A stretch of 64,000 nucleotides of DNA from Alkalibacterium subtropicum. GTDB taxonomy: Bacteria > Bacillota > Bacilli > Lactobacillales > Carnobacteriaceae_A. The DNA lies in contig NZ_FOLT01000003.1 in assembly GCF_900112455.1 (NCBI RefSeq), positions 124,001 through 188,000 on the forward strand. Direction: 5' to 3'. Positions 41,059 to 50,580 of the stretch are shown piece by piece. The notes below the pieces were generated by a model that was not told where the DNA came from, made no database searches, and saw only the letters and a program-made list of their open reading frames with translations. How positions within the stretch are numbered: position 1 is the first letter of the stretch; the number at the start of each line of letters is the position of its first letter. The translations under genes and the position numbers were made by a program.

Positions 41059-41856
41059 ATGGGCAAATCATTTACCGATTCTTATCAATTAAATGATGAC
41101 AAGACGATTCCTGTGATGGGGTTCGGGACGGCCGGTCTGAAAGGACAGAAAGCCGAACGGTCCGTCGCCTACGCACTGGAACTGGGGTATCGTTTGGTCG
41201 ATACATCTCCCAATTACGGCAATGAAGCGGACGTAGGCAAAGGGATCCAAACCGCACTCAAACGCTCGATCAGACGGGAGGACTTGTTCGTGCTGACTAA
41301 AGTGGAGCGTGAAGATATGAGCGCGGATGGGGTGAGAACATCCTTGGAGGAAAGTCTTGCGAGACTGAACCTCGACTACCTTGATTTACTGATCATTCAT
41401 GCGCCTGACGATGAAGACCCTGTCAATATAGATACCTGGAAAGGATTGGAAGCTGTTCTTGAGACCGGAAAAGTCAGATCCATCGGGGTATCCAACTTTA
41501 CACCGGATAATCTGGGGCCTTTACTGGAAAATGCGGCGGTCAAGCCTGTGATCAATCAGGTCAAATTCGCGCCGGGAACGGTCGATTGGGAAACGAAAGC
41601 GTACTGTGAAAGCCGGTCCATTTTCATCATGGCTTATTCGCCAATCAAAAAAGGAAAGCTTGACAGTGACGTGATCAGAAAACTGGCGAAAAAGTATAAA
41701 AAAACACCCGAACAGATCGCCCTGCGCTGGACGATCGAAGCCGGTACGATCCCTATTCCCCGTTCCGGCAACAAAGATCATATCAAAGAGAATGCCGATC
41801 TCTTCAACTTTTCATTAACAGAAAACGAAATCAAGGCGGTCAATGAGTTGAGTTAA
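41059..41856 (+). CDS. Aldo/keto reductase
   Basis: 265 residues, same fold as the reductase at 36.2 kb but only distantly similar. D48, Y53, K81 and H114 complete the tetrad (LVDTSPNYG, LTKVE, IIHAPDD). The C-terminal IPIPRSGNKDHIKENADLF is the NADPH-adenosine loop. AAGGAGG precedes the ATG. The cre-containing promoter suggests expression only when preferred sugars run out. Substrate unknown. Confidence 0.9.
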   Translation: MGKSFTDSYQLNDDKTIPVMGFGTAGLKGQKAERSVAYALELGYRLVDTSPNYGNEADVGKGIQTALKRSIRREDLFVLTKVEREDMSADGVRTSLEESLARLNLDYLDLLIIHAPDDEDPVNIDTWKGLEAVLETGKVRSIGVSNFTPDNLGPLLENAAVKPVINQVKFAPGTVDWETKAYCESRSIFIMAYSPIKKGKLDSDVIRKLAKKYKKTPEQIALRWTIEAGTIPIPRSGNKDHIKENADLFNFSLTENEIKAVNELS

Positions 41857-41861
41857 GTAAT

Positions 41862-41896
41862 AAGCCGGTCCCATTTAATCGGGAACCGGCTTTTTC
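41862..41896 (+). terminator. Terminator of the second aldo/keto reductase
   Basis: AAGCCGGTCCC/GGGAaCCGGCTT followed by TTTTCTC. Confidence 0.88.
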
Positions 41897-41949
41897 TCTG
41901 TTTTTTTGTTTGTTTTACTGGTCATGTGACGTTCTACTTTTTAGAAGCT

Positions 41950-42735
41950 TTACTTTCCATAGATCCATTCGAGCGCCTGTCTGATCGTCATTTCCCAGAA
42001 TTTCCAGTTATGCTCGCCCGGCGCTTCGATGTAATCATGCGCAATGCCCTCTTTTTCCAGCCACTCATGCAGGAGTCGGTTTTCTTTGTAGAGAAAATCT
42101 TCTGTGCCGATGGCCAGGAACAGGTCCGGTCTTGTTTCGGCATGCCTGATCACTTCATAAATATCCAGTGTATCATCCATTTCCCCGAACACGTCACCTT
42201 GAATGATATATCTCAGTTTCGTGTTGACGGCATTCTCTTCGGACAGATCGTGTACCTGATCGTTTTTGTGCAGGACGCTGCTAGATAAACCGATAATTTT
42301 ACCAAAGGTCTTATTGTACAGATAGCCGTTTCTCAACGCCCCGTAACCGCCCATAGACAGACCCCCGATAAAGGTGTCCTCACGTCTGGTTGAAAGTGGG
42401 AACAGGTTACGCGTGACATTGACTAGTTCTTCGCCAATAAATTGACCATAGTTCGAACCATCGACATGATCGACGTAGAAACTGTTCTCGCCGGCCGGCA
42501 TGATGACGGCCAGATTGTACTGGTCAGCCAGCTTGACGATAGTGGAATTGATGATCCAGTCTTCGTGGTTGCCATTCCAGCCGTTGAGCAGATACAGTGT
42601 CCGGAACCCTTCCGGCTTGACTTCTGCCTTCGTTTCATAGTCATAGAGAGACTTGGTGGACGTCGGGATGACAGCTTGGAACGTCACGTTGCGCTGCAGC
42701 TGTTCGGATTGAAAGGTTGTTGTCAGTGTCGCCAT
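41950..42735 (-). CDS. Tributyrin-esterase-like alpha/beta hydrolase (EstA family)
   Basis: 261 residues. The nucleophile elbow GLSMGG (125-130, S127) is preceded by the RTLYLLNGWNGNHEDW oxyanion region. GTEDFLYK supplies the aspartate and PGEHNWKFW the histidine. It belongs to the esterase D / S-formylglutathione hydrolase-like group, to which the short-chain esterase EstA of lactic acid bacteria belongs. AGGAGC precedes the ATG, 12 bp after the OsmC gene (operon). The coupling with OsmC suggests a detoxification role, but this is inference. Confidence 0.88.
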   Translation of the reverse strand: MATLTTTFQSEQLQRNVTFQAVIPTSTKSLYDYETKAEVKPEGFRTLYLLNGWNGNHEDWIINSTIVKLADQYNLAVIMPAGENSFYVDHVDGSNYGQFIGEELVNVTRNLFPLSTRREDTFIGGLSMGGYGALRNGYLYNKTFGKIIGLSSSVLHKNDQVHDLSEENAVNTKLRYIIQGDVFGEMDDTLDIYEVIRHAETRPDLFLAIGTEDFLYKENRLLHEWLEKEGIAHDYIEAPGEHNWKFWEMTIRQALEWIYGK

Positions 42736-42747
42736 TGATTCAGCTCC

Positions 42748-43158
42748 TTATTTTTTAGGATCTGGGACATCTTCGCCGTTCAGGACGACTTTATAGCTCA
42801 AGTCGGCATTAAGGGAATTGGCCACAGAACAGTATTTCTGATCGCTCAACTTGACGGCACGCCACACACGGCTTGCCGGGATGTCTCCGTCTATATTGAT
42901 CGTTATAGCGACTGATTTAAAGTATTTAGGTGCTTCGTCATTGCGTTCGCCGTCCGTGTCGATCTCAAGGCGTTTGATTTTATCCGCATAAGGTTTCAGG
43001 ACCATCACGATATCGATGCCCATGCATCCAGCCAGGCCGCCCAGCACAGATTCCATCGGAGACACCCCGTCACCGTTTGGATCCAGGTGCATCGTCTTGC
43101 CCCTCGGATTCGTCATCGTGTAGGCCATGTCGCCTTCCCATTTTGTTGATACTTTCAT
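42748..43158 (-). CDS. OsmC family peroxiredoxin-like protein
   Basis: 136 residues from MKVSTKWEGDMAYTM. The two conserved cysteines lie in GGLAGCMGID and in QKYCSVANSL, as in the OsmC/YhfA group that reduces organic hydroperoxides or related electrophiles. I prefer the ATG at 43156-43158 (GGAGTGG upstream) over the ATG five codons earlier. It is first gene of a two-gene operon with the esterase. Confidence 0.9.
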   Translation of the reverse strand: MKVSTKWEGDMAYTMTNPRGKTMHLDPNGDGVSPMESVLGGLAGCMGIDIVMVLKPYADKIKRLEIDTDGERNDEAPKYFKSVAITINIDGDIPASRVWRAVKLSDQKYCSVANSLNADLSYKVVLNGEDVPDPKK

Positions 43159-43337
43159 CTCTAACCACTCCATTCTAAAGTAATGATTACTTACTCAAGT
43201 ATAGCATACGCTACACTCTACTTGCATAACTAAAACTCTTTAGTCTTGGCTGGCAAAAGAGGCTCGTGTGACTATAGAATCATAGAAAGAAGCAGTTCTT
43301 CTATACTGAAAAAGAAATCAGGCTGTTCAAGGCTGTT

Positions 43338-43745
43338 CATACTCGCCCGCTGGCGAGTATGGTCCTTCTAGACGTGTTAACCTTTTTTTGCGGATAGAAA
43401 ATCTGTCCCTACATCCAGTATTAGTTCATTCATGCCGCTGTTCGACACTTTGAAATCTCTTCTATCTCGCTAAGTGTCGAATACAGGGAAGTTCGGTCAG
43501 TAGACGGCGAATGTATCCATCTAAGTGTCGAAGGTGGTATGGGTTCGGTAGGTTAAAAAGTCGAAACAACAGCTAGTTACCGAACTTGGCAACATTCGGT
43601 AACTAGCTGATTAAATCTAATTTAAAAGTGTCGAATATGCACGAACTTCGGCAGTTAGGATCAAAGCTGCTGACTCAACTTACCGAATACCTGTCTCTTC
43701 GGCACTTAGGAAACAACGTGATCATCCTAACTACCGAATCAGAAA
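43338..43745 (-). repeat. Composite hairpin array, family D, copy 1
   Basis: Opens with the cap hairpin CATACTCGCC-cgct-GGCGAGTATG (43338-43361). It continues with CTAAGTGTCGAA/TTCGGTA-CTAGG words, including a perfect 15-bp stem (43570-43609, arm CAGCTAGTTACCGAA). The remainder of the gap 43159-43833 holds no gene. Confidence 0.7.
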
Positions 43746-43833
43746 AAAATGAATCGAGCAGTCTTCTTTTGTTCGTAATTTTCCAGTTAATCTGATATTG
43801 TTATACTAGTGAACTTTTAGAAAGGAGATTTTT

Positions 43834-44043
43834 ATGGGAAACAACAGTTTATCAAAAACAAAAGGCATGTGGCTGGGTATTATCGGTATCTTTGCGGCTG
43901 TCTTGGGTTACTTCACTTTCCAGATGCCCCTGGGCTTTCTTGCCATCGTGTTAGGGATCATCGGTCTGGCTTCACCTCAAAAAACACTTAACTGGATCGC
44001 TATCGTTCTCGGTACCATCGTCCTTGTGTTAGGTATTATATAA
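43834..44043 (+). CDS. Small two-helix membrane protein (69 aa)
   Basis: GAAAGGAG lies 6 nt before the ATG and a terminator follows. The protein has a short polar N-terminus (MGNNSLSKTKG) and two glycine-rich helices (about 12-30 and 33-69 with a SPQKTLNW turn). I do not recognise the family; many Bacillota encode such hydrophobic small proteins. Role unknown. Confidence 0.7.
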   Translation: MGNNSLSKTKGMWLGIIGIFAAVLGYFTFQMPLGFLAIVLGIIGLASPQKTLNWIAIVLGTIVLVLGII

Positions 44044-44063
44044 TTCGTATCCTTCAGAAAAGA

Positions 44064-44101
44064 AGCCCCGCAAGGTCAGTGCAATACTGATTTGCGGGGC
44101 T
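44064..44101. terminator. Terminator between the small membrane protein and GH3
   Basis: AGCCCCGCAA/TTGCGGGGCT with T-rich tails on both strands; the genes converge. Confidence 0.82.
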
Positions 44102-44119
44102 CCTTCTTATTTTATCGAA

Positions 44120-45913
44120 TTATTTAGCGTAAGTGCTTGTACGCCAGATTTTGGTATCGAATAAGTCACAGTATACATCGACTGAGCTTACGCCTTTGAA
44201 TTCTGTTTCGCCGGCCAGTTTCTTAACTAACTCTTCCATCGTGACTTCCATGCCGTCATAGGTGTTGATGTATGTGCCAACTTGTGGAACGTCAGCCAAA
44301 TCGAATGGATTCTGAACGGAAACGAACAGAGTCGGAACTTCGTGAACGTAGAACGGGATGTCCGGTGTGCCTTTTGAAGCCGGCCATACGGTACGCTGGA
44401 TGGTTCCACCGCTGTTGACGTCAGAAACGTTGATGATCAGGTCATAGTTTTCTGTGAGTTTGGAGATCGGCTGTTTCTGAGCATAAACGTTCGCAATGGC
44501 TCCGGCACGTTCGCTTTCAGGCAGTTTCATGATACGCTCTTCCGTATTTTCCCAGATCGATACCTCATGCCCGCGTGCTTCAAGCAATTTCTTCAGGTGA
44601 TCATGCGCTTTTGGCTTGTTGCCGGCGATCATGGCACCGAATCCGCCCGTCAGCCCTTGAACAGGAACGAGTAAAATGCGTTTGTACCGTTCAGGTGTTA
44701 CCGGGAACAGGTCTTTCTGCTCATCTTTGACCAGTGTGATCGCTTTGTCAGCCACTTCGCGAACGACAGCCTGGCTTTCTTCTGTGTTGATCAGGCTTAG
44801 TGCTTCATCTTTCGGCTTCATGATCTCTTCGCGCTTGCCTTCATAGTTGTGCAGGCCAAGTTTCGCTTTCAGTCCTAACGTACGGCGCAGGGCGTCATGC
44901 AGACGTTCGTCAGACAAGAGTCCGTTTTCGTAGCCTTCTTTCATCCACTGGAAGTCTTCATCCGGATCGTTGAAGAACAGGAACAAGTCACAGCCTGCTT
45001 CGATCGCTGTCGGGACCATTTCACGACGCGGCATAGCAGCAGTCATACCGACCATGTGTGAAGCATCAGTAACGATCGCGCCGTTGTAGCCTAATTTGTC
45101 GCGCAGCAGTTCGGTTAATAATGTTTTGTTCAATGATGCAGGCAGGAAGTCTTTCTCATCACGTTCAGGGTGCAGCGCTTTTTCGTATTCAGGCAAGTGG
45201 ATGTGTCCAGCCATGATACCTGGAAGTCCTGCGTCTGATAATTCTTTATAGATGCGGCCGAACGTTGCATCCCACTCTTCAACGCCCATCGGGTTGCTTG
45301 CATAGGACAAGTGATGGTCGCGTTCGTCGATGCCGTCTCCCGGGAAGTGCTTGGCAAAAGGCATAATGCCGTATTCCATGATCCCGCGCATGTATTCTTT
45401 TGAATAATCGATGGTCTGCTGAACATCAGCACCCCATGTACGGTTTGAGATGATCGGGTTTCTCCAGTTGCGCGTCAAGTCAACGATCGGTGCAAAGGAT
45501 GCGTTACACCCAACAGCTGATGCTTCGATTCCTGAGATACGTCCCAATTCGTAAGCGTAATTGACGTCGTTGGTTGCAGCAACTTTAACTTCGTCCCCAA
45601 CTTTGGTTCCATCAGTGACTGCACCGTCTCCGCCTGCTTCAGTGTTTGCTGCGATCAGCAATGGAATATCACTTTTTGTCTGTAAAATTTTGTTCTGATC
45701 GTAAACCTCTGATGCTTTTCCTTTGTTATAACGAACGGCTGCGATGTGATAGTCGTTCATCACTCCAGTCAAGTATTCCTCTGAGCGCTCAGCACCCATA
45801 TTTACGAATAACTGTCCGATTTTTTCATCCAGTGACATGTTGGCAATGGTATCTTCTACCCACTTGACGCCCTTGTCATCCAGATTAAATGGTTTCGCTT
45901 TCAAATTGACCAC
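44120..45913 (-). CDS. GH3 glycosidase (NagZ-like)
   Basis: 597 residues from a GTG at 45911-45913 that follows GGAGG by 7 nt; an ATG 13 codons earlier has no ribosome binding site. The GH3 barrel carries AKHFPGDGIDERDHH (187-201), containing the D/H-type acid-base loop of the beta-N-acetylglucosaminidase/NagZ branch, and VTDAS (281-285) with the nucleophile D283. A C-terminal alpha/beta sandwich follows, as in Gram-positive NagZ. No signal peptide, so muropeptide recycling in the cytoplasm is likely. A beta-glucosidase role supporting glucan use is the alternative. Confidence 0.85.
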   Translation of the reverse strand: MVNLKAKPFNLDDKGVKWVEDTIANMSLDEKIGQLFVNMGAERSEEYLTGVMNDYHIAAVRYNKGKASEVYDQNKILQTKSDIPLLIAANTEAGGDGAVTDGTKVGDEVKVAATNDVNYAYELGRISGIEASAVGCNASFAPIVDLTRNWRNPIISNRTWGADVQQTIDYSKEYMRGIMEYGIMPFAKHFPGDGIDERDHHLSYASNPMGVEEWDATFGRIYKELSDAGLPGIMAGHIHLPEYEKALHPERDEKDFLPASLNKTLLTELLRDKLGYNGAIVTDASHMVGMTAAMPRREMVPTAIEAGCDLFLFFNDPDEDFQWMKEGYENGLLSDERLHDALRRTLGLKAKLGLHNYEGKREEIMKPKDEALSLINTEESQAVVREVADKAITLVKDEQKDLFPVTPERYKRILLVPVQGLTGGFGAMIAGNKPKAHDHLKKLLEARGHEVSIWENTEERIMKLPESERAGAIANVYAQKQPISKLTENYDLIINVSDVNSGGTIQRTVWPASKGTPDIPFYVHEVPTLFVSVQNPFDLADVPQVGTYINTYDGMEVTMEELVKKLAGETEFKGVSSVDVYCDLFDTKIWRTSTYAK

Positions 45914-46016
45914 TAAAATTCCTCCATTCAAATATTGTTCATCTTTACTCATATACTAGTATATCAGATAACGCTTCATTTAACAAAGGATTTCAGCAAA
46001 GTTTTCATCAATATTG

Positions 46017-47519
46017 TTAGCCCATCCATTTTTCGATGTAGCGTTCTAAGTCCTTCCGCTGTTCCTGGCTTCCCAGCCAACCGATATAGCCGTCCGGCCG
46101 AACGAGGAGCCACTGCTCTTTGAAGAAGCCTTTGTCTCGCGTCTGGTTCGTCCATTTGCGCATCACCCATGTGATCCCGAGTCGGTCACAGGCTTCCTTG
46201 ATGTCTGGATCGATCGGTTTAAAGGTATGCAGCTGCCAGCCGGCTTCGCGAATGAACTCAAAAGGTTCGCTGTCGACATAGGGCAGTCGCTGCCCCGCTT
46301 TTAGTCTTTCGCTCGCTCCTTCGCTTAAGTCACTGTTTTCATAAGCGATATAGAGCTGTGACAGGAGGGTATACAGAATTTTCTGCATAGGTGGTGCGTT
46401 TTCAACCAGACTAGCGACAGTCGGGATCAGCAGCTGACGCGTCAGCCGGCTCCTGATCGCGTCACCTACGACGAGATCGAACAGGCGGTCTGTCGTTGTG
46501 ACCACGAACTCAGCTATGCCTTTCCGCTCTTCTTCATAAGTGTCCAGCAGTTCTGCTGGTCCTTTTCGGTTGATCACTTCGCCCAGTTTCCAGCCCAAGT
46601 TGACCGCATCACCGATCCCCAGGTTCATTCCCTGGCCGCCGATCGGGCTGTGGATATGCGCAGCGTCCCCCGCCAGGAACAGATTGCCTTTTCTAAAATG
46701 TGTGGCCGTTCTCGCATGGATCTTGTAATCCGAGAACCAGTTCATTTCTAATATTTTGATTTCAAAGGCTGCTTCCAGCCTCGGCTTCAGGCTTTCATAA
46801 CTCAAATCGCCGGCTCTGGATAAGTCGGGTGGGAACATGCCGATGATTCGTGTCGTTTCTCTGTTTCGCAGCGGGAAAAATAAGGCAAAATAATCTTTGA
46901 TGAAGGAAAAGCCGCCGGCATCATCTTCAACGATTTTTCCGTCCACTTCTGCATCCAGGACATAAAAGACCTGTTCATAGGTCTCGCCTTCAAAGTCGAT
47001 CCCGCTCTGTTTGCGGACTTGACTCGAGGCGCCGTCACAGCCAACGACATAGTTAAATGGTTCCGTTTTAACTATACCGTTTTTCCTGATGGTCACCTCC
47101 GAGTGTGCTTCGACCTGTTTTAAGCCGACCAGCTCGCTTTCCCATTCTACACTAATCCCAAATTCATTCAGCTTATCCAGAAGGACCTGTTCATGCTGAT
47201 CCTGAGGAAAAGTGACCAGATAGGAATAGAGGCTCTGACCTTTGCCCATGATGCCTAAGGGTAAGGAAGCGATGCGCGTATTCCTGCTGTGAAAATGAGC
47301 AAAATCCGGTATGATCCCTTGCCGAGTCACAGTTTGCGCCAGTCCATACTTCTGGTAACTTTCCAGCACATTGGGAACGACCAGCATGGCCCGGGACGTT
47401 TCGCCAGGACCTTTAGCTTTATCGATGATCTTAAAAGGGACCTTACGGTAAGCAAGTTCCAACGCCAGCACCAGTCCGGTCGGGCCGGCACCCGCAATGA
47501 GTACGGGTCCTTTCGTCAT
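46017..47519 (-). CDS. FAD-dependent monooxygenase (aromatic hydroxylase type)
   Basis: 500 residues. FAD motifs GAGPTG (10-15), GCDGASS and the LAGDAAHIHSPIGGQGMNLGIGDA block are all intact, as in PheA/TfdB/RdmE-type class A flavoprotein hydroxylases. The C-terminal thioredoxin-like domain ends LVRPDGYIGWLG, also typical of this group. AGGAGC precedes the ATG. The substrate is unknown: phenols, or antibiotics such as tetracycline and rifampicin, are attacked by relatives, so no specific label is justified. Confidence 0.88.
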   Translation of the reverse strand: MTKGPVLIAGAGPTGLVLALELAYRKVPFKIIDKAKGPGETSRAMLVVPNVLESYQKYGLAQTVTRQGIIPDFAHFHSRNTRIASLPLGIMGKGQSLYSYLVTFPQDQHEQVLLDKLNEFGISVEWESELVGLKQVEAHSEVTIRKNGIVKTEPFNYVVGCDGASSQVRKQSGIDFEGETYEQVFYVLDAEVDGKIVEDDAGGFSFIKDYFALFFPLRNRETTRIIGMFPPDLSRAGDLSYESLKPRLEAAFEIKILEMNWFSDYKIHARTATHFRKGNLFLAGDAAHIHSPIGGQGMNLGIGDAVNLGWKLGEVINRKGPAELLDTYEEERKGIAEFVVTTTDRLFDLVVGDAIRSRLTRQLLIPTVASLVENAPPMQKILYTLLSQLYIAYENSDLSEGASERLKAGQRLPYVDSEPFEFIREAGWQLHTFKPIDPDIKEACDRLGITWVMRKWTNQTRDKGFFKEQWLLVRPDGYIGWLGSQEQRKDLERYIEKWMG

Positions 47520-47615
47520 TTTTTTCTGCTCCTTTCTCTATAATCAGTCTGTATCCAATTTATCACCTTAAGTATACGGACTGGCTGGCACTTTACCAAG
47601 ACATACACGTTTAAA

Positions 47616-47658
47616 AGAAAAAACACCGGAGATCCAAGTATGGCGGATCACCGGTGTT
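47616..47658 (-). terminator. Terminator after tRNA-Arg
   Basis: AACACCGG/CCGGTGTT with an inner GATCC/GGATC pair and TTTTTTC on the minus strand. Confidence 0.92.
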
Positions 47659-47666
47659 TACTATAG

Positions 47667-47740
47667 TAGAGCTAGCCGGAATCAAACCGGCAACCTTTTC
47701 CTTAGGAGGGAAATGCTCTATTCAATTGAGCTATAGCTCT
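47667..47740 (-). tRNA. tRNA-Arg (anticodon CCT)
   Basis: A 74-nt cloverleaf on the minus strand: acceptor AGAGCTA/TAGCTCT, D arm GCTC/GAGC, anticodon stem TTTCC/GGAAA with loop CTCCTAA (anticodon CCU, reading AGG) and T arm GCCGG/CCGGC with TTTGATT. The discriminator base is A and CCA is not encoded. A terminator follows directly. Confidence 0.95.
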
Positions 47741-48060
47741 ATGTTCGTTCTTTTTTATTATACTACAAGACGGCTGCTTTGACTAACATAAATTTGCATC
47801 GGTATGGATAGGATGATTGCGTATACGCTCTCGTAGTTTTCAATGACGTTTATTGACCTTGATCACTCATGACAATCTGGCTGTGCCAGATTGTTCCTCA
47901 TTCACAGCCTTTTAAGTTGAGTTCAGAAACCGTATTTTTGAGTTCAGACTAAATCCGGAACGCTGTACTTCACTTTCAGCCGATTTCTTTTTATATGGCG
48001 CAGCTGATACACCAGCTGTGTCTAAAATAAGCCAGAACGCAGTCAGACACGGTTTGTTTT
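47741..48060. repeat. Gap with cap-like hairpin and TTGAGTTCAGA words
   Basis: ACAATCTGGC-tgt-GCCAGATTGT (47872-47894) is a perfect 10-bp stem. It is followed by two direct TTGAGTTCAGA words (about 47917 and 47937) and several CAGAACG/CGGAACG and GTGTCTAA/CAGACAC words. It looks like a degraded hairpin array. No gene seen. Confidence 0.4.
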
Positions 48061-48081
48061 CTTAGAGTTTTCTTTTTTACA

Positions 48082-48110
48082 TTGACTTTATCTTTTTTTA
48101 ATCTTAAGAT
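48082..48110 (+). promoter_or_regulatory. Promoter of the YczE-like gene
   Basis: TTGACT (48082-48087), 17 bp, TAAGAT (48105-48110). Confidence 0.7.
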
Positions 48111-48146
48111 GGATAATGGACAAATTTTTATAAATGAGGTATATCT

Positions 48147-48773
48147 ATGAAAAAAATCAAAATAACATATTCGCTGATCGGTACGATCTTTATCGCCATG
48201 GCAGTAACGGCTTTCCGTTTAGCCAGTCTGGGGACCGATCCTTATACGACGTTCAACTTAGGTTTCAGTATAGTACTGAATATGGAATTCGGCATCTTCC
48301 TGATGTATTCCAGTCTCCTGATGCTCATCTACGTTTTCTTTGCGAACAGAGCCCTCATCGGTATCGGCACGATTTTCAATATTTTCATCGTCGGTAACCT
48401 TTCGGATGTCTTCGTCAATCTGATCACCAGCACGCTGGGGACGTTTGAAGGACTGCCTATCCGCATTTTCATCTCGATCCTCGGTATCCTGTTCCTTTCA
48501 ATGGGAGCTGCCTTGTACATCGAGGCCAAAGAAGGGGTCGCACCCTATGATGCCATGCCGATCATTCTAGCTGAGAAAGCCGGCTTGTCTTACCGACTGG
48601 CCCGTGTCATCATCGATGTGTCGATCACTGTTATCGGCTTTTTACTCGGTGCCGGCCTAGGCGTCAATACAGTCATCACCGCTTTCTTCCTGGGACCCTT
48701 TATCCAGTTCTTCCGTGATATCTTCAAGAAGGACCTGGACACCCGAGCACTGAACTATTCTTCAAAAAAATAA
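48147..48773 (+). CDS. YczE/YitT-like membrane protein
   Basis: 208 residues with five to six helices. The first helix region reads ITYSLIGTIFIAMAVTAFRLASLGTDPYTTFNLG and an internal repeat reads GAALYIEAKEGVAPYDAMP. G-x-DPY/APYD motifs repeated in two halves are typical of the YczE-type family. Function unknown in general; in Bacillus, YczE neighbours regulators and affects bacillaene or surfactin production. AAATGAGGT is a modest ribosome binding site. Confidence 0.82.
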   Translation: MKKIKITYSLIGTIFIAMAVTAFRLASLGTDPYTTFNLGFSIVLNMEFGIFLMYSSLLMLIYVFFANRALIGIGTIFNIFIVGNLSDVFVNLITSTLGTFEGLPIRIFISILGILFLSMGAALYIEAKEGVAPYDAMPIILAEKAGLSYRLARVIIDVSITVIGFLLGAGLGVNTVITAFFLGPFIQFFRDIFKKDLDTRALNYSSKK

Positions 48774-48782
48774 ACCAGCAGA

Positions 48783-48822
48783 AAAGCCATTGTTCCCGAT
48801 TCACGCGGACAATGGCTTTTTG
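48783..48822. terminator. Bidirectional terminator, YczE-like gene and ABC exporter
   Basis: AAAGCCATTGT/ACAATGGCTTT followed by TTTTTG; it lies between convergent genes. Confidence 0.9.
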
Positions 48823-50580
48823 TTATGCCGGAACAGTCTGGCCTTTCTTCTGCATTTCATACATTTCTGAATAGGCGCCTTGCTGATCGAGCAGTTCTTC
48901 ATGTCGGCCCCGCTCAATGATCTCACCCTGCTCCAGCACCAGGATCTGATCAGCATGCTGGATCGTCGACAGCCGATGGGCAATGATAAAGGTCGTGCGT
49001 CCTTCTTTCAATACGTTCATGGCGTGCTGAATGATCTCTTCCGTTTCCGTGTCGATCGAGGAGGTCGCTTCATCCAGTATCAGGATTTTCGGGTTGAAGG
49101 CCAAAGCTCTCGCAAAAGAGATCAGCTGGCGCTGGCCCGAACTCAAGGTGCTGCCTTTTTCCACGACCGGTTCATCGATGCCTTTTTCGAATTTTTCCAG
49201 AAGGTCTTCGCCCCCGACGTCGATAAGTGCCTGTGTGGCTGTTTCTCTGGAAATAGACGGATTGTCCATCGTGATATTCGTATAAATGGTCCCCGTGAAG
49301 AGGAACGGATCCTGGAGCACGATGCCCATATCGTGACGGACAGATTGTCTTGAACAAGCTTTGGTATCCTGACCGTCGATGGTGATTTTACCGGTCTGCG
49401 GATCGTAAAAACGGAACAAAAGATTCATGATGGAACTTTTCCCGGATCCGGTGTGACCGACCAAGGCCACAGTCTGTCCGGGCTCGGCTGTGAAGTCGAT
49501 GTCGGTCAGGACTTCCTTGTCTTCTGTGTAACTGAAGTGAACGCTGCTGAATGACACCCGTCCTTCTGTGACTTCGAGCGACTCAGCCGCATTGTCTTCG
49601 GCCTCCATATCCATCAGCTCAAAGACCCGGTCTCCCGCAGCAATAGCCTGCTGGACAAAAGCGATCTGCTGGATGGTCCCTTTGATCGGTTCATACAACC
49701 GGCTGACATAATCCCCGAACAGATAGAGCATCCCGACCGAGATCCCCAGCACACCGTTGATGTACCGGGTACTGAAGTAGACCATTAACAGCAGCAGCGA
49801 GAAGCGTCTCAAGAAGTCAGCAAAGGTCCACTGAAACGCGGAATCCAGGATGACGTACTTGCGCATCACATCATACCATTTGTCGTTGATTTCTTCGAAC
49901 TCGCCCTGGATCTTTTCTTCCTGCCCAAAAGCCTGCACGATCTGCATCCCCTGGATCGACTCGTTCAGCTTGCCGTTGATATCCGAGTTGAGGTCCCGTT
50001 CCTTCCGGTGAAAATCTCGGGCATACGTCGTATAATACTTGTTCCATAAATACATGACCGGGATCAGGATAAGCAGGGTCAGCGCCAGCCCCTGATGGAA
50101 AAAGGCGATCGCCAGATAGGCCCCGATGATATAAAAGACATTGATCAGGATCTGACCGACTGTGGCGACATAAAACTGCTTTCTCAAACTTTCAGTATCA
50201 TTGGTGATCCGGGCCACGATGCTGCCGGCCGGCTGATTGTCGAAGTAATTGATCGGCAGCTCCTGAACGTGCGTGTACAGCTGATCACGCAGGATCTTGA
50301 TGACCCCGTTGGCTGCCCGCATCCGATAGATGGCTGAGAAATAACGAAGGATGACGGTCGACACTGTCAGACCGAAATACACAGCAATCAGTTCTATGAG
50401 TGTGCCTGTCACAGCTTCACCTTCCTGTGCAGCCGGTGTGATGACGTTATCGATGACACGCTGGGCAATGATCGGTGCGGCCAAGTCTGTCATGGTCGAT
50501 AAAATCACCAGACTGATCCCAATGGCAAAGTACCCTTTGTAATATTTCATATATTTAAGGAGACGTTTCACTGTTTTCAT
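48823..50580 (-). CDS. ABC exporter half-transporter, catalytically complete subunit (BmrD/YheH-like)
   Basis: 585 residues: six-helix ABC_membrane domain (1 to about 320), then NBD. Walker A is GHTGSGKSS, the signature is LSSGQ, Walker B is LILDEATSS with the catalytic Glu, and the H-loop is IIAHRLST. It overlaps the upstream partner by 4 nt (ATGA), so translation is coupled. Together they form a heterodimeric multidrug exporter. It ends against the shared terminator. Confidence 0.92.
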   Translation of the reverse strand: MKTVKRLLKYMKYYKGYFAIGISLVILSTMTDLAAPIIAQRVIDNVITPAAQEGEAVTGTLIELIAVYFGLTVSTVILRYFSAIYRMRAANGVIKILRDQLYTHVQELPINYFDNQPAGSIVARITNDTESLRKQFYVATVGQILINVFYIIGAYLAIAFFHQGLALTLLILIPVMYLWNKYYTTYARDFHRKERDLNSDINGKLNESIQGMQIVQAFGQEEKIQGEFEEINDKWYDVMRKYVILDSAFQWTFADFLRRFSLLLLMVYFSTRYINGVLGISVGMLYLFGDYVSRLYEPIKGTIQQIAFVQQAIAAGDRVFELMDMEAEDNAAESLEVTEGRVSFSSVHFSYTEDKEVLTDIDFTAEPGQTVALVGHTGSGKSSIMNLLFRFYDPQTGKITIDGQDTKACSRQSVRHDMGIVLQDPFLFTGTIYTNITMDNPSISRETATQALIDVGGEDLLEKFEKGIDEPVVEKGSTLSSGQRQLISFARALAFNPKILILDEATSSIDTETEEIIQHAMNVLKEGRTTFIIAHRLSTIQHADQILVLEQGEIIERGRHEELLDQQGAYSEMYEMQKKGQTVPA

